From Ruminococcus_G sp050944435 (GTDB lineage: Bacteria > Bacillota > Clostridia > Lachnospirales > Lachnospiraceae), in assembly GCA_050944435.1 (NCBI GenBank), contig JBMNRB010000006.1, positions 62,001 through 126,000 of the forward strand: a stretch of DNA of 64,000 bases. The letters are read 5' to 3'. This document shows, in pieces, positions 50,880 to 60,114 of the stretch. The position numbers were made by a program, and so were the translations under genes. Positions within the stretch are counted from its first letter, which is position 1. Every line of letters begins with the position of its first letter. The notes beneath the pieces were generated by a model. That model saw only the letters and a program-made list of their open reading frames with translations, searched no databases and was not told the origin of the DNA.

Positions 50880-50901
50880 TAATAGTGGAGGTAGAGAGCA
50901 G

Positions 50902-53253
50902 ATGGCAGGAGCCAGAAAGAGAAAAACGCAAAAACAAAAGACAAAAAGAAAGGGCAATGCGCTGTATCAGGACATTATTATTTTGCTGACTCTTGCGGTT
51001 TCTATTTTACTGTTTATCAGCAATTTTGGAGTGGGCGGTTTCGTGGGAAATGCCGTGAGTTCTTTTTTCTTCGGCCTGTTCGGGCTGATGGCATACATAT
51101 TTCCGGCGCTTCTTTTTGTGGGCACGGCTTTTTATATCTCCAATAAAGATAACAGACTGATCCGGCGGAAAATGACAGGCGCAGTCGGATGCCTCTTTTT
51201 CATGTGCGGTTTCCTTCATCTGCTGACCATGGGCACGGCAGAAGGCAGTCAGGTAATGGAAAGTTTTATGATCTGTGCCAAAAATAAAATGGGCGGAGGC
51301 ATTTTGGGAGCTTTTCAAAGCTGGCTGTTCAGCCTGGCTTTCGGGAAAATCGGAGCATACGTAATCATTGTTGCGGGATTGATTATTTTTGTCATCATTC
51401 TGACCCAGAAACCAGTGATTTCTTCTCTTCGCCGGTGTGGGGAAAAGGCATATGAAAACGCGGCTCAGACCCATAAGCGCCGCAAGGAGGTGCAAAAGGA
51501 ACGGTCTGTACGAAAAAGGGAGGAGAAAAGGTCTGCGCCGGTGGATGTGGTGCTGAAAAAAGAAGACTCCTCAAAAGAATTTAAAATACCTGACTTTCTG
51601 GAGGATTTTCCATCAGATCCTCAGCCGGCAGAAGCTGCGGAAAGGCCGGCAGATATTTTCGAAGAACCGCCCAGAGGAGCACGGAAAAAAAATCCCCGTT
51701 CTTCCCAAAAGGAGATTCATGAGGGGATCAATGAAATCAGATCCGATATTCGGGAGCAGGAATCCCCGGAAAAACACGGCGATGATTATGAGCTCCCGCC
51801 TTTGTCTCTGCTGAAAAAGTCCGGAAAAAATAAAGAGAGCGGAAGAAATTCACAGGTAAAGGCGACAGCGATGAAACTGCAGCAGACGCTGAAGAATTTC
51901 GGAGTCAATGTTACGGTTACGGATGTAAGCTGCGGTCCCACCGTGACCAGATATGAACTGCAGCCGGAGCAGGGAGTGAAAGTGAGCAGAATCGTGAATC
52001 TGGCGGACGATATCAAGCTGAATCTGGCGGCTTCTGATATCCGTATCGAAGCGCCGATTCCTGGAAAAGCCGCTGTGGGTATCGAAGTACCCAATCAGAC
52101 CAACAGCGCCGTATTGCTTAGAGATCTGTTGGAATCGGATGCATTCCAGGAATACCCTTCCAACCTTGCCTTTGCAGTGGGAAAGGATATTGCCGGTCAG
52201 CCGGTGGTGGCGGATATTGCCAAAATGCCCCATCTTCTGATCGCCGGCGCCACCGGTTCCGGTAAATCAGTCTGCATCAACACGCTGATTATGAGCATTT
52301 TGTATAAAGCAAAGCCCGAGGATGTCAAACTGATTATGATTGACCCGAAGGTAGTGGAATTAAGCGTGTACAACGGCATTCCCCATCTGTATATTCCAGT
52401 GGTTACGGATCCTAAGAAAGCAGCGGGAGCTTTAAACTGGGCGGTGGCGGAGATGACGGACCGGTATAATAAATTTGCAGAATATAATGTCCGGGATTTG
52501 AAAGGATACAATGCAAAGGTTGCGGGCATTCAGGGAATTGAGGAGGAAAACAAACCGAAAAAACTGCCTCAGATTGTTATCATCGTAGATGAGCTGGCGG
52601 ATTTGATGATGGTGGCTCCGGGAGAAGTGGAAGACGCTATCTGCCGACTGGCGCAGCTGGCCAGAGCGGCGGGGATTCATCTGATTATTGCGACTCAGAG
52701 GCCGTCGGTAAACGTTATTACAGGGCTGATTAAAGCCAATATGCCTTCCAGAATTGCATTTTCCGTTTCATCCGGCGTGGACTCCAGGACAATTATTGAC
52801 ATGAACGGGGCGGAAAAACTGCTGGGTAAGGGAGATATGCTTTTTTATCCCCAGGGATATCAGAAACCGGCCCGGGTACAGGGATCCTTTGTGTCAGACA
52901 AAGAGGTCAGCAGCGTGGTTGAATTTCTTGCACAGAACCATGGGGTATCGGAGTATGATACCCAGATTGAAGAGCAGATCAATCATCACAGCAGCATTGG
53001 CGGCAGCATAAACGAGGAAAATTCAGAGGAGAGAGATGTTTATTTTGAAAAGGCAGGCAGATTTATCATTGAAAAAGATAAAGCCTCCATCGGTATGCTG
53101 CAGAGGATGTTTAAAATAGGGTTTAACAGAGCTGCAAGAATCATGGATCAGCTCAGTGAAGCAGGCGTCGTAGGACCGGAGGAAGGGACAAAGCCGCGGA
53201 AAGTGCTGATGAGCATGGAAGAATTTGAAAAATATATTGAAGAAGTTTTATAA
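50902..53253 (+). CDS. FtsK/SpoIIIE DNA translocase
   Basis: A 783-residue membrane-anchored DNA pump that clears chromosomes from the division septum, and in spore formers moves DNA into the forespore. About four N-terminal helices (20-170), a charged linker to about 310, then the alpha/beta motor with Walker A GATGSGKSVC and Walker B VIIVDELADLMM, and the gamma winged helix (SIGMLQRMFKIGFNRAARIMDQL, given here as the family landmark). Only one such gene is seen in the window, so ftsK and spoIIIE roles cannot be separated. GGAGG precedes the ATG. The zinc-ribbon gene starts 36 bases later. Confidence 0.94.
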   Translation: MAGARKRKTQKQKTKRKGNALYQDIIILLTLAVSILLFISNFGVGGFVGNAVSSFFFGLFGLMAYIFPALLFVGTAFYISNKDNRLIRRKMTGAVGCLFFMCGFLHLLTMGTAEGSQVMESFMICAKNKMGGGILGAFQSWLFSLAFGKIGAYVIIVAGLIIFVIILTQKPVISSLRRCGEKAYENAAQTHKRRKEVQKERSVRKREEKRSAPVDVVLKKEDSSKEFKIPDFLEDFPSDPQPAEAAERPADIFEEPPRGARKKNPRSSQKEIHEGINEIRSDIREQESPEKHGDDYELPPLSLLKKSGKNKESGRNSQVKATAMKLQQTLKNFGVNVTVTDVSCGPTVTRYELQPEQGVKVSRIVNLADDIKLNLAASDIRIEAPIPGKAAVGIEVPNQTNSAVLLRDLLESDAFQEYPSNLAFAVGKDIAGQPVVADIAKMPHLLIAGATGSGKSVCINTLIMSILYKAKPEDVKLIMIDPKVVELSVYNGIPHLYIPVVTDPKKAAGALNWAVAEMTDRYNKFAEYNVRDLKGYNAKVAGIQGIEEENKPKKLPQIVIIVDELADLMMVAPGEVEDAICRLAQLARAAGIHLIIATQRPSVNVITGLIKANMPSRIAFSVSSGVDSRTIIDMNGAEKLLGKGDMLFYPQGYQKPARVQGSFVSDKEVSSVVEFLAQNHGVSEYDTQIEEQINHHSSIGGSINEENSEERDVYFEKAGRFIIEKDKASIGMLQRMFKIGFNRAARIMDQLSEAGVVGPEEGTKPRKVLMSMEEFEKYIEEVL

Positions 53254-53289
53254 ATGTCTTATGATAATATAGGATGGAGAAAATATATT

Positions 53290-54432
53290 ATGAAATGTTC
53301 TTATTGCGGAGCTCCGGTGGAAGAAGGAAGAGTTTTCTGCATGAATTGCGGCGAAGAAATTCAGTGGGTACCGGAATATAATCCGATCAGTTCTTATCGC
53401 TCCAATGAAGTGGTTCAGGCTTCAGACAATATGGCGAAAACTGCGGTTAAAATGAATCCACGGAAGAATACTTCCACGCAAAAGGTTCAGGAAAAGCCGA
53501 AAAAAAAGAAACACCGTTTTTTGAAAGTAATGTTTTTTCTGGTGATTGCAGCGCTGTGTTTCTTAGGCGTAAAATGGTATATTGATCAGAAAAACTATGA
53601 TTCCTATGATTATCAGATCAACATGGCGCAGGAGAGCAGTCGAAATCAGGACTATGAAACTGCTTTAGCCTGTGCGGATCGGGCTGTGGTTCTTTCAGAC
53701 GGAGGGGAAGCTGCCCGGGTTTTAAAAGCTCAGATTCTTTATGAGATGGGAAATGGGGAAGAGGCCGCAAAGCTGCTGGAAGAGATAATTGGGGATAACC
53801 CATCCAGTGAGGAGGCATATGCCCAGCTTGTATCCATATATGAAGGGGAAGAAGACACGGCGGCGCTGTTTGATTTGGTTACCGGAATAACTGATGAAGA
53901 GATAAAAGATAAGTATCAGGCATATATGCCGGTGGAGGTAAAGGCCTCCCAGCCGCCTGGAACTTATGAAGACTGGGTTACCGTGGAGCTGTACACGGAA
54001 GGGGATCAGATGTGCAGCATCTATTATACCACAGACGGGACAGATCCGCTTACCGGGAGAAATATATATAAGACGGGCATTGATATTCCCGAAGGCACGA
54101 CGACTCTGCGGGCAGTGGCCATAAATGAAAAAGGAATTCCAGGAGAAATTAAAAGCTATACATACAATCTGGAAATACCCCTCCCGGATGCGCCGGTGAT
54201 TGCCCCTGCTTCCGGAGAGTATACTTCTTCGAACAAAACGAAAATTACGGTGACTGTTCCTGAAGGCTGTACAGCCTACTATTCATTTGATGAAAAACCG
54301 ACGAAAGAAAGGGCCCAGTACACCCAGCCGGTGGAAATGATTGCGGGCGAACACACTTTTTATGCTATAATAGTAGATGAAAACGGAAAAGAAAGTTATC
54401 CGGGAAGCGCTACTTATATTTTAAAGGAATAA
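53290..54432 (+). CDS. Zinc-ribbon membrane protein with TPR-like and chitobiase-type C-terminal repeats
   Basis: A 380-residue protein. Zinc ribbon at the N-terminus (Cys3, Cys6, Cys17, Cys20), Lys-rich stretch, one membrane helix about 77-98, two TPR-like helical repeats (about 110-190), then two copies of the CHB_HEX_C-type fold seen as YYTTDGTDP and YYSFDEKP. The topology suggests a cytosolic ribbon and extracytoplasmic repeats that may bind wall polymers. Function unknown. ATG 53290 is chosen because GGAGA lies 10 bases before it; an ATG at 53254 directly follows the ftsK stop and would put 12 extra residues before the ribbon. Confidence 0.8.
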   Translation: MKCSYCGAPVEEGRVFCMNCGEEIQWVPEYNPISSYRSNEVVQASDNMAKTAVKMNPRKNTSTQKVQEKPKKKKHRFLKVMFFLVIAALCFLGVKWYIDQKNYDSYDYQINMAQESSRNQDYETALACADRAVVLSDGGEAARVLKAQILYEMGNGEEAAKLLEEIIGDNPSSEEAYAQLVSIYEGEEDTAALFDLVTGITDEEIKDKYQAYMPVEVKASQPPGTYEDWVTVELYTEGDQMCSIYYTTDGTDPLTGRNIYKTGIDIPEGTTTLRAVAINEKGIPGEIKSYTYNLEIPLPDAPVIAPASGEYTSSNKTKITVTVPEGCTAYYSFDEKPTKERAQYTQPVEMIAGEHTFYAIIVDENGKESYPGSATYILKE

Positions 54433-54452
54433 ATAAAAAACAGGAGGAAACT

Positions 54453-55340
54453 ATGTACAAAATTCGAGAAGCCAAACAACTTACGGACAACATTTATCTG
54501 ATGAATGTTGAAGCACGCCGGGTTGCAAAACACTGTGAACCTGGTCAGTTCATCATCGTAAAGATTGATGAAGAAGGGGAAAGAATTCCCTTGACGATCT
54601 GTGATTATGACAGAGAGGAAGGGACGGTAACCATAGTATTCCAGGTTATCGGAGCATCAACTCTTCAGATGTCAAAACTGAAAGCAGGCGATTGTTTCGC
54701 GGATTTCGTAGGTCCCCTGGGTAAGCCGTCGGAATTCATTTCGGAAGATCCGGAAGAACTTAAGAAAAAGAAAATTCTCTTTGTGGCAGGCGGTGTCGGA
54801 ACGGCTCCCGTTTATCCTCAGGTAAAATGGCTCAATGAACATGGAATCAAGGCGGATGCCATTGTAGGCGCAAAGAATAAAGATCTGATTATTCTGGAAG
54901 AAGAGATGGAAAAGGTCAGCAATCTTTACGTGACCACAGACGACGGTTCCTATAAGAGAAAAGGTATGGTTACGGAAGTGATCAAAGATCTGGTGGTGAA
55001 TCAGAAGAAAGAGTATGACGTCGTGGTCGCCATCGGTCCGATGATTATGATGAAATTTGTCTGTCTGCTGACGAAAGAGTTGGGAATTCATACGATTGTC
55101 AGCATGAACCCGATTATGGTGGACGGAACCGGCATGTGCGGAGCCTGCCGTCTTACCGTGGGCGATGAAGTGAAGTTTGCCTGTGTAGACGGACCGGAAT
55201 TTGACGGACACCTGGTTAATTTTGACGAGGCGATGAAGAGACAGCAGATGTATAAGACGGAAGAAGGCCGTGCTTATCTGAAAGAAAAAGAAGGCGATAC
55301 ACATCATGGCGGATGCGGACATTGCGGAGGTGAAGAATAA
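54453..55340 (+). CDS. nfnA: NfnA: ferredoxin-NADP+ oxidoreductase subunit alpha
   Basis: A 295-residue FAD- and [2Fe-2S]-containing subunit related to dihydroorotate dehydrogenase electron-transfer protein. Landmarks: PGQFIIVKI and RIPLTICDYD for flavin binding, LFVAGGVGTAPVYPQ for the pyridine nucleotide, and GTGMCGACRL followed by FACVDGPEF for the cluster. With NfnB it forms the bifurcating NADH-dependent reduced ferredoxin:NADP+ oxidoreductase, which supplies NADPH in anaerobes. The C-terminus HHGGCGHCGGEE is an extra Cys/His tail. AGGAGG precedes the ATG. Confidence 0.92.
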   Translation: MYKIREAKQLTDNIYLMNVEARRVAKHCEPGQFIIVKIDEEGERIPLTICDYDREEGTVTIVFQVIGASTLQMSKLKAGDCFADFVGPLGKPSEFISEDPEELKKKKILFVAGGVGTAPVYPQVKWLNEHGIKADAIVGAKNKDLIILEEEMEKVSNLYVTTDDGSYKRKGMVTEVIKDLVVNQKKEYDVVVAIGPMIMMKFVCLLTKELGIHTIVSMNPIMVDGTGMCGACRLTVGDEVKFACVDGPEFDGHLVNFDEAMKRQQMYKTEEGRAYLKEKEGDTHHGGCGHCGGEE

Positions 55341-56734
55341 TGGCTGATGTATTAAAAAAAGTTCCGGTAAGGGAACAGGATCCTAAAGTCAGAGCGACGA
55401 ATTTCGAAGAAGTGTGTTATGGATACAATAAAGAAGAAGCGATGGAAGAAGCATCCCGCTGCATTAACTGCAAGAATGCAAAATGTATTACCGGATGTCC
55501 CGTTTCCATTGATATTCCTGCTTTCATCGCCCAAGTAAAAGAGGGAAAATTTGATGAGGCGTATCAGATTATCAGTAAATCCAGCGCACTCCCGGCGGTA
55601 TGCGGCCGTGTATGTCCCCAGGAAAGCCAGTGTGAGGGAAAATGTATCCGGGGTATTAAAGGAGAACCGGTTTCTATCGGAAAGCTGGAGCGTTTTGTGG
55701 CGGACTGGGCAAAGGAAAATGATGTGAAGCCCCAGCCGGCGACAGAGAAAAATGGTCATAAAGTGGCGGTGATTGGTTCCGGTCCTGCAGGTCTTACCTG
55801 TGCAGGCGATCTGGCAAAACTGGGTTACGATGTAACGATTTTTGAAGCTCTTCACAAACCGGGCGGAGTGCTGGTATATGGTATTCCTGAATTCCGTCTC
55901 CCCAAAGATAAAGTTGTGGCGGAGGAAGTAAAAAATGTACTTTCTCTGGGAGTAAAAATTGAGACAAACGTAATCATCGGAAAATCTACGACTGTTGACG
56001 AACTTCTGACAGAAGAGGGATTTGAAGCCGTATTTATCGGTTCCGGCGCCGGACTTCCCATGTTTATGGGTATTCCGGGAGAGAATGCCAACGGTGTATT
56101 CTCTGCCAACGAATATCTGACCAGAAATAACCTGATGAAGGCTTTCCGTGATGATTATAAGACGCCGATTATGCATGGAAAGAAAGTGGCTGTCGTAGGC
56201 GGCGGAAACGTGGCTATGGACGCTGCGAGAACTGCCCTTCGTCTGGGAGCAGAGGTACATATTATCTACAGAAGAAGTGAAGCAGAGCTTCCCGCCCGTG
56301 TGGAGGAAGTACATCATGCCAAAGAAGAGGGTGTTCAGTTTGATCTTCTGACCAACCCGACGGAAATTTTGGTAGATGAAAACGACTGGGTAAAGGGAAT
56401 CCGCTGCATTCGTATGGAGCTGGGCGAGCCGGATGCGTCTGGAAGAAGACGTCCGGTGGAAATTCCAGGTTCAGAATTTGAAATGGAAGTGGACACAGTG
56501 ATTATGTCCCTGGGAACTTCGCCCAATCCGCTGATTTCTTCTACCACATACGGATTGGATGTAAACAAGAAGAAATGCATCATTGCCGATGAAGAATTTG
56601 GAAAAACATCGAAAGAGGGCGTGTATGCCGGCGGAGACGCAGTGACAGGAGCGGCCACAGTTATTCTGGCTATGGGAGCAGGACGCGCCGGAGCCCGCGG
56701 TATCCATGAATATCTGAGCAATAAAAATAAATAA
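55340..56734 (+). CDS. nfnB: NfnB / glutamate synthase small-subunit-like flavoprotein
   Basis: A 464-residue subunit with two [4Fe-4S] clusters (CINCKNAKCITGCP and CGRVCPQESQCEGKC) and two nucleotide folds (VIGSGPAGLTCAGDLAKLGY and VVGGGNVAMDAARTALRLG). It overlaps nfnA by one base (TAATG), which fixes the start. The same fold acts as the small subunit of NADPH glutamate synthase, but no large subunit is nearby, so the NfnAB role is favoured. A terminator follows. Confidence 0.93.
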   Translation: MADVLKKVPVREQDPKVRATNFEEVCYGYNKEEAMEEASRCINCKNAKCITGCPVSIDIPAFIAQVKEGKFDEAYQIISKSSALPAVCGRVCPQESQCEGKCIRGIKGEPVSIGKLERFVADWAKENDVKPQPATEKNGHKVAVIGSGPAGLTCAGDLAKLGYDVTIFEALHKPGGVLVYGIPEFRLPKDKVVAEEVKNVLSLGVKIETNVIIGKSTTVDELLTEEGFEAVFIGSGAGLPMFMGIPGENANGVFSANEYLTRNNLMKAFRDDYKTPIMHGKKVAVVGGGNVAMDAARTALRLGAEVHIIYRRSEAELPARVEEVHHAKEEGVQFDLLTNPTEILVDENDWVKGIRCIRMELGEPDASGRRRPVEIPGSEFEMEVDTVIMSLGTSPNPLISSTTYGLDVNKKKCIIADEEFGKTSKEGVYAGGDAVTGAATVILAMGAGRAGARGIHEYLSNKNK

Positions 56735-56750
56735 ATATCCTTGGTAATTT

Positions 56751-56791
56751 CGGAAACTGAAGGGAAATTTTTCCCGACAGTTTCCGATTTT
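56751..56791 (+). terminator. Terminator after nfnB
   Basis: CGGAAACTG (56751-56759) pairs with CAGTTTCCG (56778-56786), with an inner stem GGGAAA/TTTCCC, followed by ATTTTAT. Confidence 0.75.
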
Positions 56792-56824
56792 ATAAAGATA
56801 TAAAAATGACAGGAGGTATTTATT

Positions 56825-56971
56825 ATGGGTAAAAATGAAGGATGCAGCAACGACAGACCGTGCGTCTGTCCCTACACAGACTGCGAAAATCACGGAAAAT
56901 GCTGTGCCTGTGTAGCACATCACAGAGATGTGGCCGGGGGAATTCCCAACTGTTTCAAAAAAGAGGACTGA
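56825..56971 (+). CDS. 48-residue Cys/His protein, first of a tandem pair
   Basis: Reads MGKNEGCSNDRPCVCPYTDC and on to CFKKED; 48 residues with eight cysteines and three histidines, in the pattern CxCPxxxCxxHGxCCxCxxxHH. This is a metal-site layout, probably zinc. AGGAGG lies 9 bases before the ATG and the next gene repeats the same pattern. Too short for most gene finders. The name of the family is not known to me; similar short proteins occur in gut Clostridia. Confidence 0.78.
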   Translation: MGKNEGCSNDRPCVCPYTDCENHGKCCACVAHHRDVAGGIPNCFKKED

Positions 56972-56987
56972 GGAGGGGAGAACTGTC

Positions 56988-57308
56988 ATGAAGATTGATG
57001 GAAATGAATTGATGAAAAAAGAAATCCTGGCGTCCCGTTCAGGAAACAGCGAGGAATCCTGGAGACTGAAACAGGAATTTATGAAACAGGTGAAAGAGAA
57101 CGGGGACCATTGCCCCTGTCCGGAAGCCTGTCCCCATCACGGAAACTGTTTTGAATGCGTGACTTTTCACCGAGGCCACCAGGATCATCTTCCCTATTGC
57201 ATGTGGGAGATGGTAAACCAGAAGATCAGCGGCCTTTCAGCCCTGACAGAAGGGTCTTTCTGTGATTATGAGAAAACCCAGAGAGAAAACAAAGATTCTG
57301 ACCAGTAA
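56988..57308 (+). CDS. 106-residue Cys/His protein, second of the pair
   Basis: Carries CPCPEACPHHGNCFECVTFH followed 7 residues on by a further Cys (HLPYCMW), flanked by a basic helical N-terminus (KKEILASRSGNSEES) and an acidic C-terminus. The cysteine pattern aligns with that of the gene just before it (CxCPxxCxxHGxCxxCxxxH), so the two arose by duplication or share a metal fold. GGAGGGGAG precedes ATG 56988; an in-frame start at 56928 lies inside the previous gene. rlmH follows after 12 bases. Function unknown. Confidence 0.75.
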   Translation: MKIDGNELMKKEILASRSGNSEESWRLKQEFMKQVKENGDHCPCPEACPHHGNCFECVTFHRGHQDHLPYCMWEMVNQKISGLSALTEGSFCDYEKTQRENKDSDQ

Positions 57309-57320
57309 AGGATAGAAATC

Positions 57321-57800
57321 ATGAAAATTACATGCATTACAGTGGGAAAGGTGAAAGAAAAATTTTATCAGCAGGCCATCGCAGAGTTTCAGAAACGGCT
57401 CAGTAAATACATAAAACTGGAGATTATAGAGATAACAGATGAAAAGACGCCGGATAAAGCCGGAGAAAAACTGGAGAGGCAGATCAAAGATACAGAAGGG
57501 GAACGGATCTTAAAACATATCCGGGAAAATGATTATGTAATTGCCCTGGCCATTGAAGGAAAAATGATGGATTCTCTGGAGTTTTCCCGAAAACTGGAAG
57601 ACTTGGGCATTAATGGAACGGGAAGACTTGTCTTTGTCATCGGCGGTTCGCTGGGCCTTTCTGAGAGTGTATTAAAACGATCCGATGAAAAGCTGAGTTT
57701 TTCCAGGATGACCTTTCCCCATCAGTTGATGCGCGTTATTTTGCTGGAACAGATTTATCGGGGATTCCGGATCATGCACGGAGAACCATACCATAAGTAA
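57321..57800 (+). CDS. rlmH: 23S rRNA pseudouridine-1915 N3-methyltransferase
   Basis: A 159-residue SPOUT-fold methyltransferase. It opens MKITCITVGKVKEKFY and carries the knot sequence FVIGGSLGLSESV and the C-terminal MTFPHQLMRVILLEQIYRG (cited as separate family landmarks). Nearly universal in bacteria and the right length. AAAGGATAG lies 6 bases before the ATG. Confidence 0.96.
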   Translation: MKITCITVGKVKEKFYQQAIAEFQKRLSKYIKLEIIEITDEKTPDKAGEKLERQIKDTEGERILKHIRENDYVIALAIEGKMMDSLEFSRKLEDLGINGTGRLVFVIGGSLGLSESVLKRSDEKLSFSRMTFPHQLMRVILLEQIYRGFRIMHGEPYHK

Positions 57801-57812
57801 GGGCGGTCAGGA

Positions 57813-57844
57813 AGAGAGTGGACAGGGTGTTCCGCTCTCTTTTT
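57813..57844 (+). terminator. Terminator after rlmH
   Basis: AGAGAGTGGA (57813-57822) pairs with TCCGCTCTCT (57831-57840, one G-U pair) and is followed by TTTT. Confidence 0.75.
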
Positions 57845-57862
57845 GCAGCGTGCTGCACTATT

Positions 57863-58250
57863 ATGGGCAAAAGAACATTTACCAAAGGAAGAATATAACG
57901 GAATAAAAATTGAAATATAGAAGTTGGCGTCGGGGTGATTGGCACTATTTTAGTTCCGGCTTTCTGCAGAGGCAAAAACGGAAAGAACAATGCTCTTGCT
58001 GTTAGTTTTGCCGCAAACGTATCTGTCAACCCTGCAATGGTGATGGTTGGTATTATTCCCAAAAACTATTCTTATGATTTAATCAAAGAGCCCGGTGAAT
58101 TTGTTATCAACATACCAACAAAAGACTTTTGCGTCTTTAGATTTAAAATGAGAAAATGGGATAGGAAAAAAGTTAGTGCAATACGGCATTGAAAATTATG
58201 CAATAAATGAACTGACCGTAAACGAACAGAATTGGATGAACAGGGGAATC
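57863..58250 (+). pseudogene. Decayed flavin-reductase-family gene
   Basis: The recognisable core, 57935-58192, reads GKNNALAVSFAANVSVNPAM, then VGIIPKNYSYDLIKEPGEF and INIPTKDF, as in the FMN-binding N-terminal part of flavin reductases. There is no proper start: the possible MGKRTFTKGRI leader at 57863 runs into a stop and the core lies in another frame. After TKDF the homology stops and the frame closes, whereas real members are about 180 residues. This fills the 458-base gap between rlmH and the ABC permease. Base composition looks more AT-rich than the flanks. Confidence 0.7.
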
Positions 58251-58258
58251 CATATCCG

Positions 58259-59410
58259 TTATTGTATATGAAAAAAGTGAAATGACGCCGCCCCCGCCAG
58301 CAAAAGCATAACTGCCGGGACGATGTATTTCCTTGGATGATGCCATAAATCACTTTCTGTTTTCCAGTTCCGAAGAGGGAAAAACCATTCCAGAAGAAGG
58401 GAGAAAACAGCGCTTTGCAGGGAAAAGAACAGTGCGGTGATGCTCATCCATAGGGGGACGTCCCCTGTCAGCAGCTTCCATCTCGCAAGGAAAATTACAT
58501 CTGCCGTTATATTGCACAAGAAAATGAATAGACAATAGGGGATACAGAATGTTTTTTTCTGACCGGGCAAAACTCTCACTGCCTGTTCCAGGGAAGGATC
58601 ACAGGACAGCAGAATGCCTGCCGGCGTATTCAAAGTGAGAATAGCAAAGCCAATGGGAATCATAAAGAGTTCTCTTTGCCGGGCCATAAGAACCGGGAGC
58701 ATCCAGGCAACACACCACATAATTGCAGTGTTGATCAGGTAGTTTTTATGCGTTGTCAGGTAGCGGAAGAAATAAATCCATATAGAATGACGGCGATGTT
58801 TTTTAATCTTATGTATTCTGGGAGTTTTTCCCCGGAAGAAAGCGTATCCATCAGCCTTTTCCAGTAAAAAAATGGAAAAAAAGATGTTGAACGTGAGAAG
58901 CGCCGTAAACCAGGGACTGCTCCAGAGAAACAGGAGGGCCGCAGCAGCGGCGGCAGTCCAGCCAATGGAAATAAAGGGGTGTTTTTTCAGCGAAAACATC
59001 GCGGCTGTGGTCAGAACCGCATTTACTGAACATAGAATACTCCCCCAAATTTCCCTTTGATTCCAGGAGGACACTGCCAGCAATACTGACAGCAGAGCAG
59101 CCGTTTTTGTTAATAAAGTGTAAAGACCCATTGCAGCGGTATAGGAAAAAACAAATTTCCGCCGATCGAAGGGGAGCATAATCAAATTTTCCATATACAC
59201 GGCGTTGTCTTCCGAGAAAAGGGTTTGCCGCATGACGCCTGCCGTAAAGGCAGAAACCGTCAGGTATAAGACAGACGGAGAGATTTCAGTCTTGAAATCG
59301 GCCATGGATAATCCCCAAAATACAATTAAGTCGGTACAGACTGTCCGGAATAGCCGTTCATTTTTTGCACCAAAGAATTTTTTGGAAAAAACTTTAAATA
59401 TCATGTTCAC
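58259..59410 (-). CDS. ABC transporter membrane subunit
   Basis: A 383-residue hydrophobic protein with perhaps nine or ten helices and few charged loops. No strong family signature is seen, but it is coupled to the ATPase gene, whose end it overlaps by 17 bases. GTG 59410 is the preferred start because GGGAGG lies 9 bases before it; the in-frame ATG at 59404 is less well spaced. Two-gene systems of this kind with an ATPase lacking other partners often export peptides or lipids; the substrate is unknown. Confidence 0.78.
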   Translation of the reverse strand: MNMIFKVFSKKFFGAKNERLFRTVCTDLIVFWGLSMADFKTEISPSVLYLTVSAFTAGVMRQTLFSEDNAVYMENLIMLPFDRRKFVFSYTAAMGLYTLLTKTAALLSVLLAVSSWNQREIWGSILCSVNAVLTTAAMFSLKKHPFISIGWTAAAAAALLFLWSSPWFTALLTFNIFFSIFLLEKADGYAFFRGKTPRIHKIKKHRRHSIWIYFFRYLTTHKNYLINTAIMWCVAWMLPVLMARQRELFMIPIGFAILTLNTPAGILLSCDPSLEQAVRVLPGQKKTFCIPYCLFIFLCNITADVIFLARWKLLTGDVPLWMSITALFFSLQSAVFSLLLEWFFPLRNWKTESDLWHHPRKYIVPAVMLLLAGAASFHFFHIQ

Positions 59411-60101
59411 AGCGAAGCGCCTCCCGGATGTTTTCGGCTTTTATCTGCTCTTTTTCAAATTTCTTTTGAATTTTTCCGCCATCCAATACAAATACACGAT
59501 CGGCCGTCAGCGTAATGCTTTCCAGGATGTGAGAAGAAAATAGAACAGCGCCGAATTTTTTGTAATCAGAAATCAGTTTATACAGATATTCCGTGCTTTC
59601 ATAATCCAGCCCGTTTGTCGGTTCATCCAGCAAGAGAAGTTCAGGCTTCAGGGCAAAAGCGGTAATCAGAAATACTTTTTTTCGGCTGCCGGTGGAAAGA
59701 TCTTTCAGCAGAACATCAGTATAATCTTCAAAGTGAAAGCCTCTTATGAGTGCTGAAATGTCAGGCAAATCCTTTTTATACGAAGAAAAGACATAGGAAA
59801 GGTATTCATAAAAGGTGAAATACTGAAAGGAACGATCTTCGGAAAATACGGTATAACGGCAAAGTTTGAACTTTTCCTCTCTGAATTTTATGGGGTGTCC
59901 GCAAAACAGGATGCTTTCGGATTGAAAAGTGGGAAGCAGACCTGACAGCACGTGAAAAAAGGTGGTTTTTCCGGCGCCGTTCAATCCAATCAGACCGGCA
60001 ATTTCATGTTTTCCCAGTTCTAAAGAGAGGCGGGAAAGTATCATTTTCTCATGGGTGTACCAGGCGTTCAGATTTTTAATTGTCAGCAGAGGCGTTTTCA
60101 T
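59394..60101 (-). CDS. ABC transporter ATPase subunit
   Basis: A 235-residue ATPase: Walker A GLNGAGKTT, Walker B LLLLDEPTNGLD, switch His in LFSSHILESI. The signature is LSTGSRKKV in place of LSGGQ, seen in some export-type ATPases. It is preceded by a 49-residue membrane protein gene and followed by the membrane subunit, all on the minus strand. Confidence 0.9.
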   Translation of the reverse strand: MKTPLLTIKNLNAWYTHEKMILSRLSLELGKHEIAGLIGLNGAGKTTFFHVLSGLLPTFQSESILFCGHPIKFREEKFKLCRYTVFSEDRSFQYFTFYEYLSYVFSSYKKDLPDISALIRGFHFEDYTDVLLKDLSTGSRKKVFLITAFALKPELLLLDEPTNGLDYESTEYLYKLISDYKKFGAVLFSSHILESITLTADRVFVLDGGKIQKKFEKEQIKAENIREALRCEHDI

Positions 60102-60114
60102 TCTTATTTTTCTC

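Noticed and set aside
55352..56317. Open frame of 321 codons opposite nfnB
   Set aside because: Antisense to a full-length flavoprotein gene; no start signal or domain.
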